A DNA stretch of 46,495 nt from JAJTFW01 sp046160245 (GTDB lineage Bacteria > Bacteroidota > Bacteroidia > AKYH767-A > OLB10), in the NCBI GenBank assembly GCA_046160245.1, contig JBJXGU010000267.1, positions 1 through 46,495 on the forward strand, in the 5' to 3' direction. Below are positions 6,437 through 15,069 of this stretch, in pieces. The notes below the pieces were generated by a model, which ran no database searches, was not told where the DNA came from, and was given only the letters and a program-made list of their open reading frames with translations. The position numbers were made by a program, and so were the translations under genes. Each line of letters starts with the position of its first letter. The first letter of the stretch is position 1.

Positions 6437-9400
6437 ATGTTAGACAAAATAATTGCGTTTAGTATAAAAAATAAATTTATCATTGGTCTGATGACCTTTG
6501 CACTTATTATTTGGGGCGTATGGAGTGTTAGTAAATTGCCGATTGATGCGCTTCCTGACATTACTAACAACCAGGTTCAAATCATAACACTTTGCCCAAC
6601 ACTTGCCGGGCAGGAAGTAGAGCAACTAGTTACGTATCCCATCGAACAAAGCATTGCCAACCTTCCTGATTTGGTTGAGTTACGAAGTATTTCTCGTTTC
6701 GGGCTTTCTGTAATAACGGTTGTTTTTGACGACAAAGTGAACATCTACTTTGCACGACAACTTATCAATGAAAAATTAAAAGAAGCTGAAGAAAAAATTC
6801 CGAAGGGAATTGGTACACCCGAGCTAGCTCCAGTCAGCACGGGATTAGGGGAAGTATATCAATACATTATTCACCCGAAGAAAGGAAGTGAGGAAAAATA
6901 TACTGCGATGGACTTACGTACCATGCAAGATTGGATTGTTGCGCGACAACTATATGGTACGCCAGGTATAGCGGAGGTTAACAGCTTCGGAGGCCAACTC
7001 AAGCAATACGAAGTTGCTGTTAATCCCGATCGAATGATTGCAATGGGAATTACAATTCCTGAAATTTTTACCGCTTTAGAAAAAAATAATGAGAACACAG
7101 GAGGTGCTTACATTGACAAGAAGCCAAACGCCTATTTCATTCGAGGTGTTGGCTTGATTGGGTCATTTGATGATATAAAAAGCATTGCGGTAAAAAATAA
7201 TCCAAATGGGATTCCAATCTTAATTAAAGATGTAGCTGAAGTACGATTAGGAAGTGCCGTTCGTTATGGAGCCCTTACCTACAATGGCGAGGTGGATGCA
7301 GTAGGAGGAGTGGTAATGATGCTCAAAGGTGCAAATAGTGCTGATGTTGTAAACCGTGTGAAAGCAAAAATGACAACCATTCAAAAGTCTTTGCCAGTTG
7401 ATGTTGTCATTGAACCTTATCTTGACAGAACCGAATTGGTAGGCAGGGCAATCAGCACTGTTGAAAAAAATTTAATTGAAGGTGCATTGATTGTAATTTT
7501 TGTCTTGGTTTTATTTCTTGGAAATTTTAGGGCAGGTTTGATTGTTGCATCAGCAATACCTTTATCTATGTTATTTGCTTTGGGAATGATGAATGTGTTT
7601 GGCGTAAGTGCAAATCTCATGAGCTTAGGAGCAATTGACTTTGGTTTGATTGTGGATGGTGCAGTAATTATTGTAGAAGCTACTTTACATCATTTGGGTT
7701 TGCGAAAAACAATTGGCAAACTTTCACAACAAGAAATGGACGACGAAGTTTTTAAATCAGCATCTAAAATCCGGACTAGTGCAGCGTTTGGGGAAATCAT
7801 TATCCTTATCGTTTATATTCCTATACTTACATTAATTGGCATTGAAGGAAAAATGTTTAGTCCGATGGCTCAAACTGTAGGTTTTGCCATTTTCGGAGCA
7901 TTGATTTTATCGCTTACTTATATTCCAATGATGTGTGCAGCGTTTTTACCTAAAACCATTTCACACAAGCAAACTTTTAGTGATCGAATGATGAACTTTT
8001 TTCAACATATTTATGCTCCGCTTTTAGAAAAAGCAATCCGTTTAAAAAAAGTAATTGTAACTGCGACAGTGGTAGTATTTGTGATATCTGTTTTTATTTT
8101 TTCAAGAATGGGTGGTGAATTTATACCAACATTGCAAGAAGGGGATTTTGCTTTTCATTGCATTTTATCGCAAGGAACGTCCTTGTCACAAAGTATTGAA
8201 ACCTCTATGCAAGCTTCACGGATAATAAAGGGATTTGATGAGGTCAAAATGGTTGTCGGAAAAACGGGAAGTGCCGAAGTTCCAACAGATCCCATGCCTC
8301 CCGAAGCATCCGATATGATGATAATTCTAAAACCGCAAAGCGAATGGAAGCGCGATATTTCTTATGATGATTTGGCAGATGAAATCTATGAAAAATTGGA
8401 AGTTATCCCCGGTGTTTTCTTTGAAAAAAGTCAACCCATACAAATGCGATTTAATGAATTGATGACAGGTATTCGACAGGATGTTGCAGTAAAAATATTT
8501 GGCGAAAACATGGATACGTTATTAAACTATGCCAATAAGGTAAACGCAATTGTTCAAAATGTAGAAGGTGCCACCGAACCAAGTGTTGAACGGGTTGCCG
8601 GACTTCCGCAAATCGTTATCAAATATAATCGTTCGCAAATTGCGAACTATGGTTTGAACATTGACGATATCAACCACATTGTAAGCACTGCATTTGCAGG
8701 AGGCAGCGCAGGAGTTGTGTTTGAAAACGAAAGAAAATTTGATTTGGTAGTTCGCCTCGACAGCACACACCGCAACAATATTGATGACGTAAGCCACTTG
8801 TATATTCCAACTGCAAATGGAACACAAATTCCATTATCGCAAGTCGCAGAAGTAAAACTGGAATTAGGCCCCGCCCAAATTAGCCGTGAAGACGGTAAGC
8901 GCAGAATTGTAGTTGGCTTCAATGTAAAAGGCAGAGATGTAGCAAGTGTGGTTGAGGATATTCAAAAACAATTAGGTGAAAAGGCAAAACTTCCCGAAGG
9001 TTATTATTATACTTACGGTGGAACTTTTGAAAATTTGCAAGCTGCTTCAGCAAGATTAATGATTGCTGTACCGGTTGCATTGGCTCTTATTTTTATGTTG
9101 CTATATTTCACTTTCACATCTATAAGGCAAGCCACACTTATTTTCACTGCTATTCCAATGGCGGCAATAGGGGGAGTATTTGCATTGTTGTTACGTGATA
9201 TGCCTTTCAGTATTTCAGCTGGTGTTGGGTTCATTGCACTTTTTGGTGTAGCAGTTTTAAACGGAATTGTTCTTGTGGGTACATTTAATCAATTAGAAAA
9301 AGACGGCATGACAGACATCTTACAACGAGTTATTGAAGGGACAAAAATCCGTTTACGACCTGTGTTAATGACAGCAACAGTTGCATCACTTGGATTTTTA

Positions 9401-10783
9401 CCAATGGCGCTTTCGCATGGTGCAGGAGCCGAAGTTCAAAAACCTTTGGCAACTGTCGTAATTGGTGGATTAATCACTGCAACATTCTTAACACTGTTTG
9501 TTTTGCCTCTGCTCTATCTTTTGTTTTCAGCAAAAACAAAATTAAAACCAAATATTGTAACAACAATTTTAGTGTTGTGTGTTTTTGGGTTTACCAGTGC
9601 AGATGCTCAAACGCAAAAATTATTGACAGTTGAAGATGCAATAGGCACTGCATTAAAAAACAATTTGCAAATCCAGGCATCGCAACTCAATGTTCAATCT
9701 TATTCGAAACTTAAAAATTCATTTTTTGAATTACCCAAGACCGAACTCAATTATCAGTATGGGCAGTTCAACAGCATTAATAAAGACAACAGTTTTCAGA
9801 TTGCACAAAATATTCCTTTCCCCACTTATTTCAGCGCGCGTTCAGGATTATACAAAGCCGAATATAGAAACAGCGAGTTAAAACAACAGGCAACTGCTAA
9901 CGAAATAAGAGCACAGGTGCAATTACTTTACTATCAATTGCAGTATTTGCAAAATGCAAAAGTTAAATTAAAACAGTTGGATAGTTTGTATGACAATTTT
10001 GTAACTGTTGCAACATTGCGCTATAACACAGGCGAAACAAACCTCTTGGAAAAAACAACTGCTGAGACAAAGCGCAATGAAATTACATTGCTATTTAAAC
10101 AAGCAGAAGCCGAGTACGCTGCAAGTTATAACTCATTAAAAACACTGATGAACAGCAGCGAAGATTTTGAAGTAAGCACTGTGTTTGAACCCATCACATT
10201 AACAGCAACTTTAGATACATCGGCAATTATGCAAAACCCTTCTTTGCAAATGTTGTATCAACAGGCAGTCATTGCAGAGAAAAATAAAAAGTTGGAAACC
10301 GCTCAAACGCTTCCTGACTTTAATGTAGGTTACTTCAATCAATCAATCATTGGTTTTCAAAATGTGAACAATAACGATGTTTACTTCGGTTCATCCGAAA
10401 GATTCACAGGTTTTAATGTCGGATTAAATATTCCGCTTACCTTTTTCAGCAACACAGCAAAAGTTAAATCGCTCAAATTGCAGCAGCAGTCATTGCAAAA
10501 AGAAGCAGACAACAGCAAATTGCTTTTGCAAAATCAATTGCAAAATGCTTTTCAGCAATATACGCTTTATTTGGAACAGTACAACCTTTATAAAGTATCA
10601 TCTGTAAAAAATGCCGAAACAATTACAAATACAGCAACGCTTGGTTTCCGCAGTGGTGAAATCGGATATATTGAATATGCAAGCGCCTTGCAAACCGCTA
10701 CCGATGTGCAGTTAAAATATTTGCAATCCATCAATCAAATTAATCAATCCATTATCAACATCAATTTATTAATCAATAAATAA
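6437..10783 (+). CDS. czcA: CzcA-type heavy-metal RND pump fused to a TolC-like outer-membrane domain
   Basis: 1448 aa fusion. Residues 1 to about 1035 are a full HME-RND pump. The proton-relay helix reads DFGLIVDGAVIIVE with Asp401, Asp407 and Glu414, matching the CzcA (Co/Zn/Cd, Ni) signature and not the CusA copper type. Residues about 1040-1057 form a hydrophobic stretch ending S-A-D-A before Gln1058, which looks like a signal peptide with an AxA cleavage site. Residues 1058-1448 match an outer-membrane efflux (TolC/CzcC) protein: LLTVEDAIGTALKNN, long coiled-coil helices, and a second repeat half. Known single-chain fusions of this type occur in Bacteroidota. Signal peptidase may split the chain after export, giving pump and channel in 1:1 synthesis. 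It is followed 11 bp later by the adaptor gene. The metal range is inferred. Confidence 0.93.
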   Translation: MLDKIIAFSIKNKFIIGLMTFALIIWGVWSVSKLPIDALPDITNNQVQIITLCPTLAGQEVEQLVTYPIEQSIANLPDLVELRSISRFGLSVITVVFDDKVNIYFARQLINEKLKEAEEKIPKGIGTPELAPVSTGLGEVYQYIIHPKKGSEEKYTAMDLRTMQDWIVARQLYGTPGIAEVNSFGGQLKQYEVAVNPDRMIAMGITIPEIFTALEKNNENTGGAYIDKKPNAYFIRGVGLIGSFDDIKSIAVKNNPNGIPILIKDVAEVRLGSAVRYGALTYNGEVDAVGGVVMMLKGANSADVVNRVKAKMTTIQKSLPVDVVIEPYLDRTELVGRAISTVEKNLIEGALIVIFVLVLFLGNFRAGLIVASAIPLSMLFALGMMNVFGVSANLMSLGAIDFGLIVDGAVIIVEATLHHLGLRKTIGKLSQQEMDDEVFKSASKIRTSAAFGEIIILIVYIPILTLIGIEGKMFSPMAQTVGFAIFGALILSLTYIPMMCAAFLPKTISHKQTFSDRMMNFFQHIYAPLLEKAIRLKKVIVTATVVVFVISVFIFSRMGGEFIPTLQEGDFAFHCILSQGTSLSQSIETSMQASRIIKGFDEVKMVVGKTGSAEVPTDPMPPEASDMMIILKPQSEWKRDISYDDLADEIYEKLEVIPGVFFEKSQPIQMRFNELMTGIRQDVAVKIFGENMDTLLNYANKVNAIVQNVEGATEPSVERVAGLPQIVIKYNRSQIANYGLNIDDINHIVSTAFAGGSAGVVFENERKFDLVVRLDSTHRNNIDDVSHLYIPTANGTQIPLSQVAEVKLELGPAQISREDGKRRIVVGFNVKGRDVASVVEDIQKQLGEKAKLPEGYYYTYGGTFENLQAASARLMIAVPVALALIFMLLYFTFTSIRQATLIFTAIPMAAIGGVFALLLRDMPFSISAGVGFIALFGVAVLNGIVLVGTFNQLEKDGMTDILQRVIEGTKIRLRPVLMTATVASLGFLPMALSHGAGAEVQKPLATVVIGGLITATFLTLFVLPLLYLLFSAKTKLKPNIVTTILVLCVFGFTSADAQTQKLLTVEDAIGTALKNNLQIQASQLNVQSYSKLKNSFFELPKTELNYQYGQFNSINKDNSFQIAQNIPFPTYFSARSGLYKAEYRNSELKQQATANEIRAQVQLLYYQLQYLQNAKVKLKQLDSLYDNFVTVATLRYNTGETNLLEKTTAETKRNEITLLFKQAEAEYAASYNSLKTLMNSSEDFEVSTVFEPITLTATLDTSAIMQNPSLQMLYQQAVIAEKNKKLETAQTLPDFNVGYFNQSIIGFQNVNNNDVYFGSSERFTGFNVGLNIPLTFFSNTAKVKSLKLQQQSLQKEADNSKLLLQNQLQNAFQQYTLYLEQYNLYKVSSVKNAETITNTATLGFRSGEIGYIEYASALQTATDVQLKYLQSINQINQSIININLLINK

Positions 10784-10794
10784 ATTCTAATAAA

Positions 10795-12150
10795 ATGAAA
10801 AAGAAAATCATAAATAAATTCAGCATAATGAAGCCACCAACAATTAAAACAATATTTATTTTGGCAATCGCTTATGGCATATTCACTATATCATCTTGCG
10901 GTAGTAAATCCGAAACTAAAGCAGAAGATGGTGAACATGGCGAGGAGCACCATGACGAACACGAAAACGCTAACACTGCAACGCTTACAGACGAGCAGAT
11001 GAAATCCATAAAGATTGAGTTTGGCAGCATTGAAAAAAAACAACTCACGGCTTCACTCAAAGCAAACGGATTGTTGAAAGTGCCTAATCAAAACATGGCC
11101 ACAGCAACCGCATCATTAGGAGGCGTAATTAAATCCATTTTAGTACAAACAGGTAACACCGTTAGCAAAGGACAAACCATAGCAACCATTGCCAACAATT
11201 CTTTCATCATCATGCAGGAAGAATTTATCTCCGTTTCAGCTAAAGCAGATTTCGCACAATTGGAATTTGCACGACAAAAAGAATTGCAGCAAGGAAACGC
11301 AGCGGCCTTAAAAACTTTACAGACAAGCGAAGCCGAATTAAAAGCACTCAAGGCACGTAAAGCGAGTTTGCAAAAGCAATTGGAATCCGTTGGAATCAAT
11401 ACCGCATCACTCACAAGCGAAACCATTCAGTCAATCGTGAACATTACAAGCCCTATAAGCGGGGCAGTAAGCAATGTAATGGTAAACATTGGCAGCTATG
11501 TTGATGCCAACAATCCTATTGCTACCATTGTTGACAACAGCCAACTACATTTGGATTTGTATGTGTATGAAAAAGATTTGTCAAAACTTAAAGTAGGGCA
11601 AACCATACATTTCACACTTACCAATAATCCAGGTAAAGAATACGATGCAGATGTTTATGCCATTAGCAACACCTTTGAACAAAATACAAAGGCAATAGCA
11701 ATACATGCAATGGTAAAAGGTAATAAACAGGGATTAATTGATGGTATGAGCATCACTGCCTTAGTGAGTTTGGAAAATGCAACACTAGATGCAGTACCTA
11801 CAAATTCAATTGTAAGCCATGAAGGGCAGGAATTTATTTTCATTGTGACAGATGAACACACCGAAGAAGAACATCACGAACATGGTGAAGGCGAAACAGC
11901 CGAACACAAACATGATGAAAACGGCCATGAACACAGCGAAGAAGCAAAAGATGATCACAAAGAAGGCGAACACCATGAAGAAGAAGGAACAACCTTTGAA
12001 AAAATTCCCGTGCGCAAAGGAACAACCGATGTGGGCTACACTGAAATTACTTTACTAAAAGACATTCCAGCCAACAGCAAAGTAGTAACACAGGGAGCAT
12101 TTTTTGTGCTTGCTAAAATGAGTAATAAAGGAGAAGGACATCATCATTAA
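10795..12150 (+). CDS. czcB: Periplasmic adaptor (CzcB-like membrane fusion lipoprotein), His-rich
   Basis: 451 aa. The N-terminus ends in TISSC with Cys35 as lipobox, so it is a lipoprotein anchored in the periplasm; Met12 is an alternative start. The body has the order typical of RND adaptors: barrel-sandwich half (VKSILVQTGNTVSKGQ-like region), a long helical hairpin with many Ala/Gln/Lys, second lipoyl half (ITSPISGAVSNVMV), and beta-barrel (DLYVYEKDLSKLKVGQ). Two His-rich segments are unusual: residues 48-56 (four His) and residues 355-398, with 11 His among 44 mostly acidic residues, inserted in the membrane-proximal domain. The C-terminus ends HHH. These could bind Zn/Cd/Ni/Co in the periplasm and hand it to the pump encoded 11 bp upstream. 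Confidence 0.9.
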   Translation: MKKKIINKFSIMKPPTIKTIFILAIAYGIFTISSCGSKSETKAEDGEHGEEHHDEHENANTATLTDEQMKSIKIEFGSIEKKQLTASLKANGLLKVPNQNMATATASLGGVIKSILVQTGNTVSKGQTIATIANNSFIIMQEEFISVSAKADFAQLEFARQKELQQGNAAALKTLQTSEAELKALKARKASLQKQLESVGINTASLTSETIQSIVNITSPISGAVSNVMVNIGSYVDANNPIATIVDNSQLHLDLYVYEKDLSKLKVGQTIHFTLTNNPGKEYDADVYAISNTFEQNTKAIAIHAMVKGNKQGLIDGMSITALVSLENATLDAVPTNSIVSHEGQEFIFIVTDEHTEEEHHEHGEGETAEHKHDENGHEHSEEAKDDHKEGEHHEEEGTTFEKIPVRKGTTDVGYTEITLLKDIPANSKVVTQGAFFVLAKMSNKGEGHHH

Positions 12151-12159
12151 ATCAAACTT

Positions 12160-12223
12160 GGGTGAACCCCTGTTTCTTTGTTCTTGTGCATAGCATGAAT
12201 TGGAGAGGCAGGGTTCTTCACCC
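12160..12223. other. Long imperfect inverted repeat between adaptor and AlbA_2 genes
   Basis: GGGTGAACCCCTG (12160-12172) can pair with CAGGGTTCTTCACCC (12209-12223) with a bulge, enclosing about 36 nt. It lies in the 119-bp gap after the first RND pair. No T-tract follows. It may be an mRNA-processing or attenuation structure separating two parts of the island transcript. Confidence 0.5.
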
Positions 12224-12269
12224 GCCAAATAAAAATTAAAATGGAGAACTTCAAGGAAATAGTCTATAC

Positions 12270-13040
12270 ATGAAAAGAACCGTATTCTCTCATCCGATTC
12301 TGTGGGTATCTCTCGGTGCTTTAGGCAACCTATTACTTATTTGTCCATTGGTCATTTCTTTGTTAAAGTATGACTCGATAATGCATAGTAAACCTTTAAC
12401 ACAAGTCATGATTACCTCATACAAAGAGTTTCTGCTTCAATTTCATTTTGATAATCTGATAATGCTGTTTCTTTTTCTTTCTATTGGAGGTATCATCGGC
12501 TATTTATTATACCGTTTAAAAACATCATTGCATCAGCGTGAAAAGAATATTACTTTGGAGGAACTCCTTCAAATGCGGGAAAGCAATAAAATAGAATTCA
12601 AATCTTCGCTTCGTTGGGATTACAGGTTGAATAAAACAAACAAGGAAATTGAGTTAGCTGCGTTAAAAACAATTGCCGCTTTTATGAACACAAGCGGAGG
12701 AACATTGGTGATTGGCGTGGCAGATGATGCAGCCATTATTGGTCTTGAAAAAGATTGCCAGTCATTAAAACAGAATCAAATAGATGGCTTTGAGCAATAC
12801 CTTATGAATTTAATTTCACTCAGTATTGGAGCCGATTCTTGTAAGAACATACACATTAAATTTTTTCAACACCAAAATAAAGATGTGTGCGCTGTAAAAG
12901 TAAATCAAGTAAAAGCTCCGGCTTTTGTAAAATATCTGCAAAGCACTTCCTTCTATATCAGAACGGGAAATAACACACGCGAACTCGATATACAGGAAGC
13001 ATTCAAATATATGAAAACGCATAAAAAAACAATCAATTAA
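12270..13040 (+). CDS. Membrane-anchored AlbA_2 (Schlafen AlbA-like) domain protein
   Basis: 256 aa. Two transmembrane helices at about residues 8-30 and 58-80 are followed by a cytosolic domain from about residue 100. That domain has the AlbA_2 pattern: E-F-K-S-S-L-R-W, then A-A-F-M-N-T-S-G-G-T-L-V-I-G-V-A-D-D, G-L-E-K-D, and a C-terminal Y-I-R-T-G-N-N-T-R-E-L. AlbA_2 domains are known as putative nucleic-acid-binding modules, usually in soluble regulators. The membrane-anchored form inside a metal efflux array suggests a signalling role, which is inference. The ATG at 12270 overlaps the TGA of a 10-codon upstream frame (12241-12273). The next gene starts 4 bp after this one ends, so co-translation is likely. 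Confidence 0.75.
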   Translation: MKRTVFSHPILWVSLGALGNLLLICPLVISLLKYDSIMHSKPLTQVMITSYKEFLLQFHFDNLIMLFLFLSIGGIIGYLLYRLKTSLHQREKNITLEELLQMRESNKIEFKSSLRWDYRLNKTNKEIELAALKTIAAFMNTSGGTLVIGVADDAAIIGLEKDCQSLKQNQIDGFEQYLMNLISLSIGADSCKNIHIKFFQHQNKDVCAVKVNQVKAPAFVKYLQSTSFYIRTGNNTRELDIQEAFKYMKTHKKTIN

Positions 13041-13044
13041 TATA

Positions 13045-13497
13045 ATGAAAAGTCAGGATGTATTTGATTTTAATCCAACTTGGAAAGTAAAATTAACCGT
13101 TCTTCAATTCATTGAAAACGATAAAGGCGGTTTGCTTGAATTGAAGGTGGTGGCAGGCGGCAAAGCGGAGTTTGATTATTCTATACGGCAATTACGAAAC
13201 ACAATAGTTTATTCATCTGCGCATGGTATGCTCGATATTTTTTTGGACAACAAATGGAAAGCCATTCCCGAAAATAGTTCTTTAACAATTAATCTGGGAG
13301 TTGCTTACCGTTTAAGAAACCATGCGGATTCACCCATCACATTCAATATGAAAATAGAACTCAACTATCACTTTGCACAAACAATAACACGGTTATATGC
13401 TTTTGCAACTTTACCTGATTCGGAGTATAGCAGAAAGAAACACCTCATTGAACTTCTTACTGAATGTTATCAAACCGACTTTGAATTTGAAAACTAA
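13045..13497 (+). CDS. Small cytosolic protein of unknown function, possibly cupin-like
   Basis: 150 aa with no signal peptide or membrane helix. The sequence is rich in predicted beta strands (WKVKLTVLQFIEN, LLELKVVAGGKAEF, MLDIFLDNKWKAIPENSSLTI). The order strand, G-x-x-[DN], IP-[DEN]-x-S, R-L-x-N is loosely reminiscent of small cupin barrels, but the metal-binding His residues of cupins are not in place. I do not assign a family. It starts 4 bp after the AlbA_2 gene and ends 12 bp before the YceI-like gene, so the three are almost certainly co-transcribed. Confidence 0.6.
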   Translation: MKSQDVFDFNPTWKVKLTVLQFIENDKGGLLELKVVAGGKAEFDYSIRQLRNTIVYSSAHGMLDIFLDNKWKAIPENSSLTINLGVAYRLRNHADSPITFNMKIELNYHFAQTITRLYAFATLPDSEYSRKKHLIELLTECYQTDFEFEN

Positions 13498-13509
13498 TAT
13501 ATAATTAAA

Positions 13510-14049
13510 ATGAAAAAATCCACTCTCTTAACAACTATATTATTTGCCATATCAAATTATATGTATGCCCAAAATATGTATGCCACCAACGATGGGCATG
13601 TGCTTATTACAGGTTTATATCAAAACGAAAATATTTTAATCGAGAGCCACCAACTTAAATTATTTCTCAATTACAAAACAAAAGATTTTACAGTGAGGCT
13701 CGACATTAGAACTTTGCTGACAGGAGTTGATTCTTTAGATTCCATCAACAGAACAAATCCGCCTTTGTTTGTTCAGTTTACAGGCAACATTCCGGATGAT
13801 GATTTTATAACATGGAACCATCCGAAACTAAAAATGAAAGTTCCCGTCAAAGTCGTGATTAATAAAATTGAGAAAGAAATAATCATGAATGCAACATTGG
13901 AACATTTCAAAGCATCACCAAATTATGTATGCAGTTTAACAGGTTTTTTGAATATGGATGTTTCGCAATTCAACATAAAGCAAGAAGCATTTGCCGATTC
14001 AATAAATGTACAGTTCCTGCAATTACTTTTAAGAAGAAAGGAACAATAA
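13510..14049 (+). CDS. Exported YceI-like protein
   Basis: 179 aa. The signal peptide covers residues 1-20 (ends MYAQ). The mature protein is beta-rich with alternating hydrophobic residues: GHVLITGLYQNENIL, KDFTVRLDIRTL, LFVQFTGNIP, VPVKVVINKIEKEI, and LTGFLNMDVSQFNI. This order resembles periplasmic YceI-like lipocalin-type barrels of Bacteroidota, which bind hydrophobic ligands. The match is by pattern only and is weak. It lies within the metal island, 12 bp after the small cytosolic gene and 42 bp before the HMBD lipoprotein, so it is likely part of the same transcript. Confidence 0.6.
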   Translation: MKKSTLLTTILFAISNYMYAQNMYATNDGHVLITGLYQNENILIESHQLKLFLNYKTKDFTVRLDIRTLLTGVDSLDSINRTNPPLFVQFTGNIPDDDFITWNHPKLKMKVPVKVVINKIEKEIIMNATLEHFKASPNYVCSLTGFLNMDVSQFNIKQEAFADSINVQFLQLLLRRKEQ

Positions 14050-14091
14050 AATAATTTCTATTAATTAATTATAATCATAAAACCAATTATC

Positions 14092-14535
14092 ATGACTAAA
14101 AAATCAATCATTCAATCATTAGCAATTGTTATTTCAATAATTGTCTTACAAGCCTGCAACCAAACTGATAATGCAGCGCAAAAAGAAAAAAGTGACGAGC
14201 CAATTGTAGAAATTGCTCATGCCGACTACCAATGCCCGATGGATTGTGAAAAGGGAAAGGTGTATCACCAACCCGGCAAATGCCCTGTATGCGGAAGGGA
14301 TTTAGCCAAAGTGGAACACAAGGAAAATGAAAAGCATGAACACGGAATTATTGGTGCTGATACATCACATGACACAAAGCACCAACACAAAGAAGGAGAC
14401 GGACATAATTATGATTCTGAAAGTAAAGATGAAAATGCACATCCACATGATTCAACCAAATACGAAAGTCATTCAGGGCATGACCATGCTGCTGATGATA
14501 CAATTCATGACAAACACGAAGGACACAATCATTAA
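14092..14535 (+). CDS. HMBD-type metal-binding lipoprotein with His-rich tail
   Basis: 147 aa lipoprotein; lipobox Cys22 in VLQAC. Residues about 46-72 read YQCPMDCEKGKVYHQPGKC followed by PVCGRDL, the heavy-metal-binding domain (HMBD) pattern with paired cysteines found at the N-terminus of RND adaptors and copper ATPases. The remaining half (about 77-147) is rich in His, Asp and Lys without hydrophobic core, a metal-buffering tail. Here the HMBD stands alone instead of being fused to an adaptor. It could buffer periplasmic metal or deliver it to the CzcA pumps on either side. Confidence 0.85.
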   Translation: MTKKSIIQSLAIVISIIVLQACNQTDNAAQKEKSDEPIVEIAHADYQCPMDCEKGKVYHQPGKCPVCGRDLAKVEHKENEKHEHGIIGADTSHDTKHQHKEGDGHNYDSESKDENAHPHDSTKYESHSGHDHAADDTIHDKHEGHNH

Positions 14536-14585
14536 TAATAATCCTAGAGTCTAAAACAAAATTATATATTACTTAAAACAAAAAA

Positions 14586-14936
14586 ATGAACTCAATTAAA
14601 ATTATTTTATCAATCCTATTCATGGCAGCTATTTTAGCGTCATGCGGTCAAAAAAGTGGTGAATCTTTATCTCTAACTACTGAAATCTATTGCGACCATT
14701 GCAAAGAATGCGAATCATGCAAAGAGCGTGTTGAAAAAGCATTAAAGGCAACTCCCGGTGTAACATCGGCTGAAATGAAAGTAGATGAAAAAATCATTGC
14801 AGTGAATTATGACGGGGGCAAGATTGATGAGCAAAAAATCAAGGAAGTGATTGCACAAACAGGTTTTGATGCAGGGGATGTAAAAGCTGACCCTACCGCT
14901 TATGATAACTTGGACGATTGCTGCAAGAAAAAGTAA
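14586..14936 (+). CDS. HMA-domain metal-binding lipoprotein
   Basis: 116 aa lipoprotein; lipobox Cys20 in ILASC. It has one heavy-metal-associated (HMA) ferredoxin-like domain: binding loop Y-C-D-H-C-K-E-C-E-S-C-K, then a helix, VTSAEMKVDEKIIAVNYD and IKEVIAQTGFDA. The loop carries four cysteines spaced by two residues (Cys36, 39, 42, 45) where ordinary HMA domains have one CXXC. The C-terminus adds DDCCKKK. I recall similar Cys-rich HMA proteins in other Bacteroidota. HMA domains are usually cytosolic or fused to P-type ATPases; here the domain is exported, while the island ATPase has none. It probably binds soft metal ions in the periplasm. Confidence 0.85.
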   Translation: MNSIKIILSILFMAAILASCGQKSGESLSLTTEIYCDHCKECESCKERVEKALKATPGVTSAEMKVDEKIIAVNYDGGKIDEQKIKEVIAQTGFDAGDVKADPTAYDNLDDCCKKK

Positions 14937-15069
14937 GTTCTGCTATTTTTCTTATTTAATCGGGTGTTCCTAATGGGTTATACTATCCGGTAACAGTTTG
15001 TGTTATGCATGAACAAGTACAGACTGCAAATTAATCAGGATTTCCTTCATTCTCAAAATTAAAATTGTA

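Noticed and set aside
8522..8922. Minus-strand frames of 90 to 100 codons inside the RND pump genes
   Set aside because: They are shadows of the strongly conserved plus-strand pump genes; Ser/Cys-rich composition is typical of antisense frames.
6437..10783. CusA-type copper/silver pump
   Set aside because: The relay helix has the DFG-x3-DG-x5-E pattern of CzcA-type pumps, not the copper-type signature, so a divalent metal range is more likely.
14327..14554. 75-codon frame rich in Met and Thr
   Set aside because: Out-of-frame reading of the His-rich tail of the HMBD lipoprotein.
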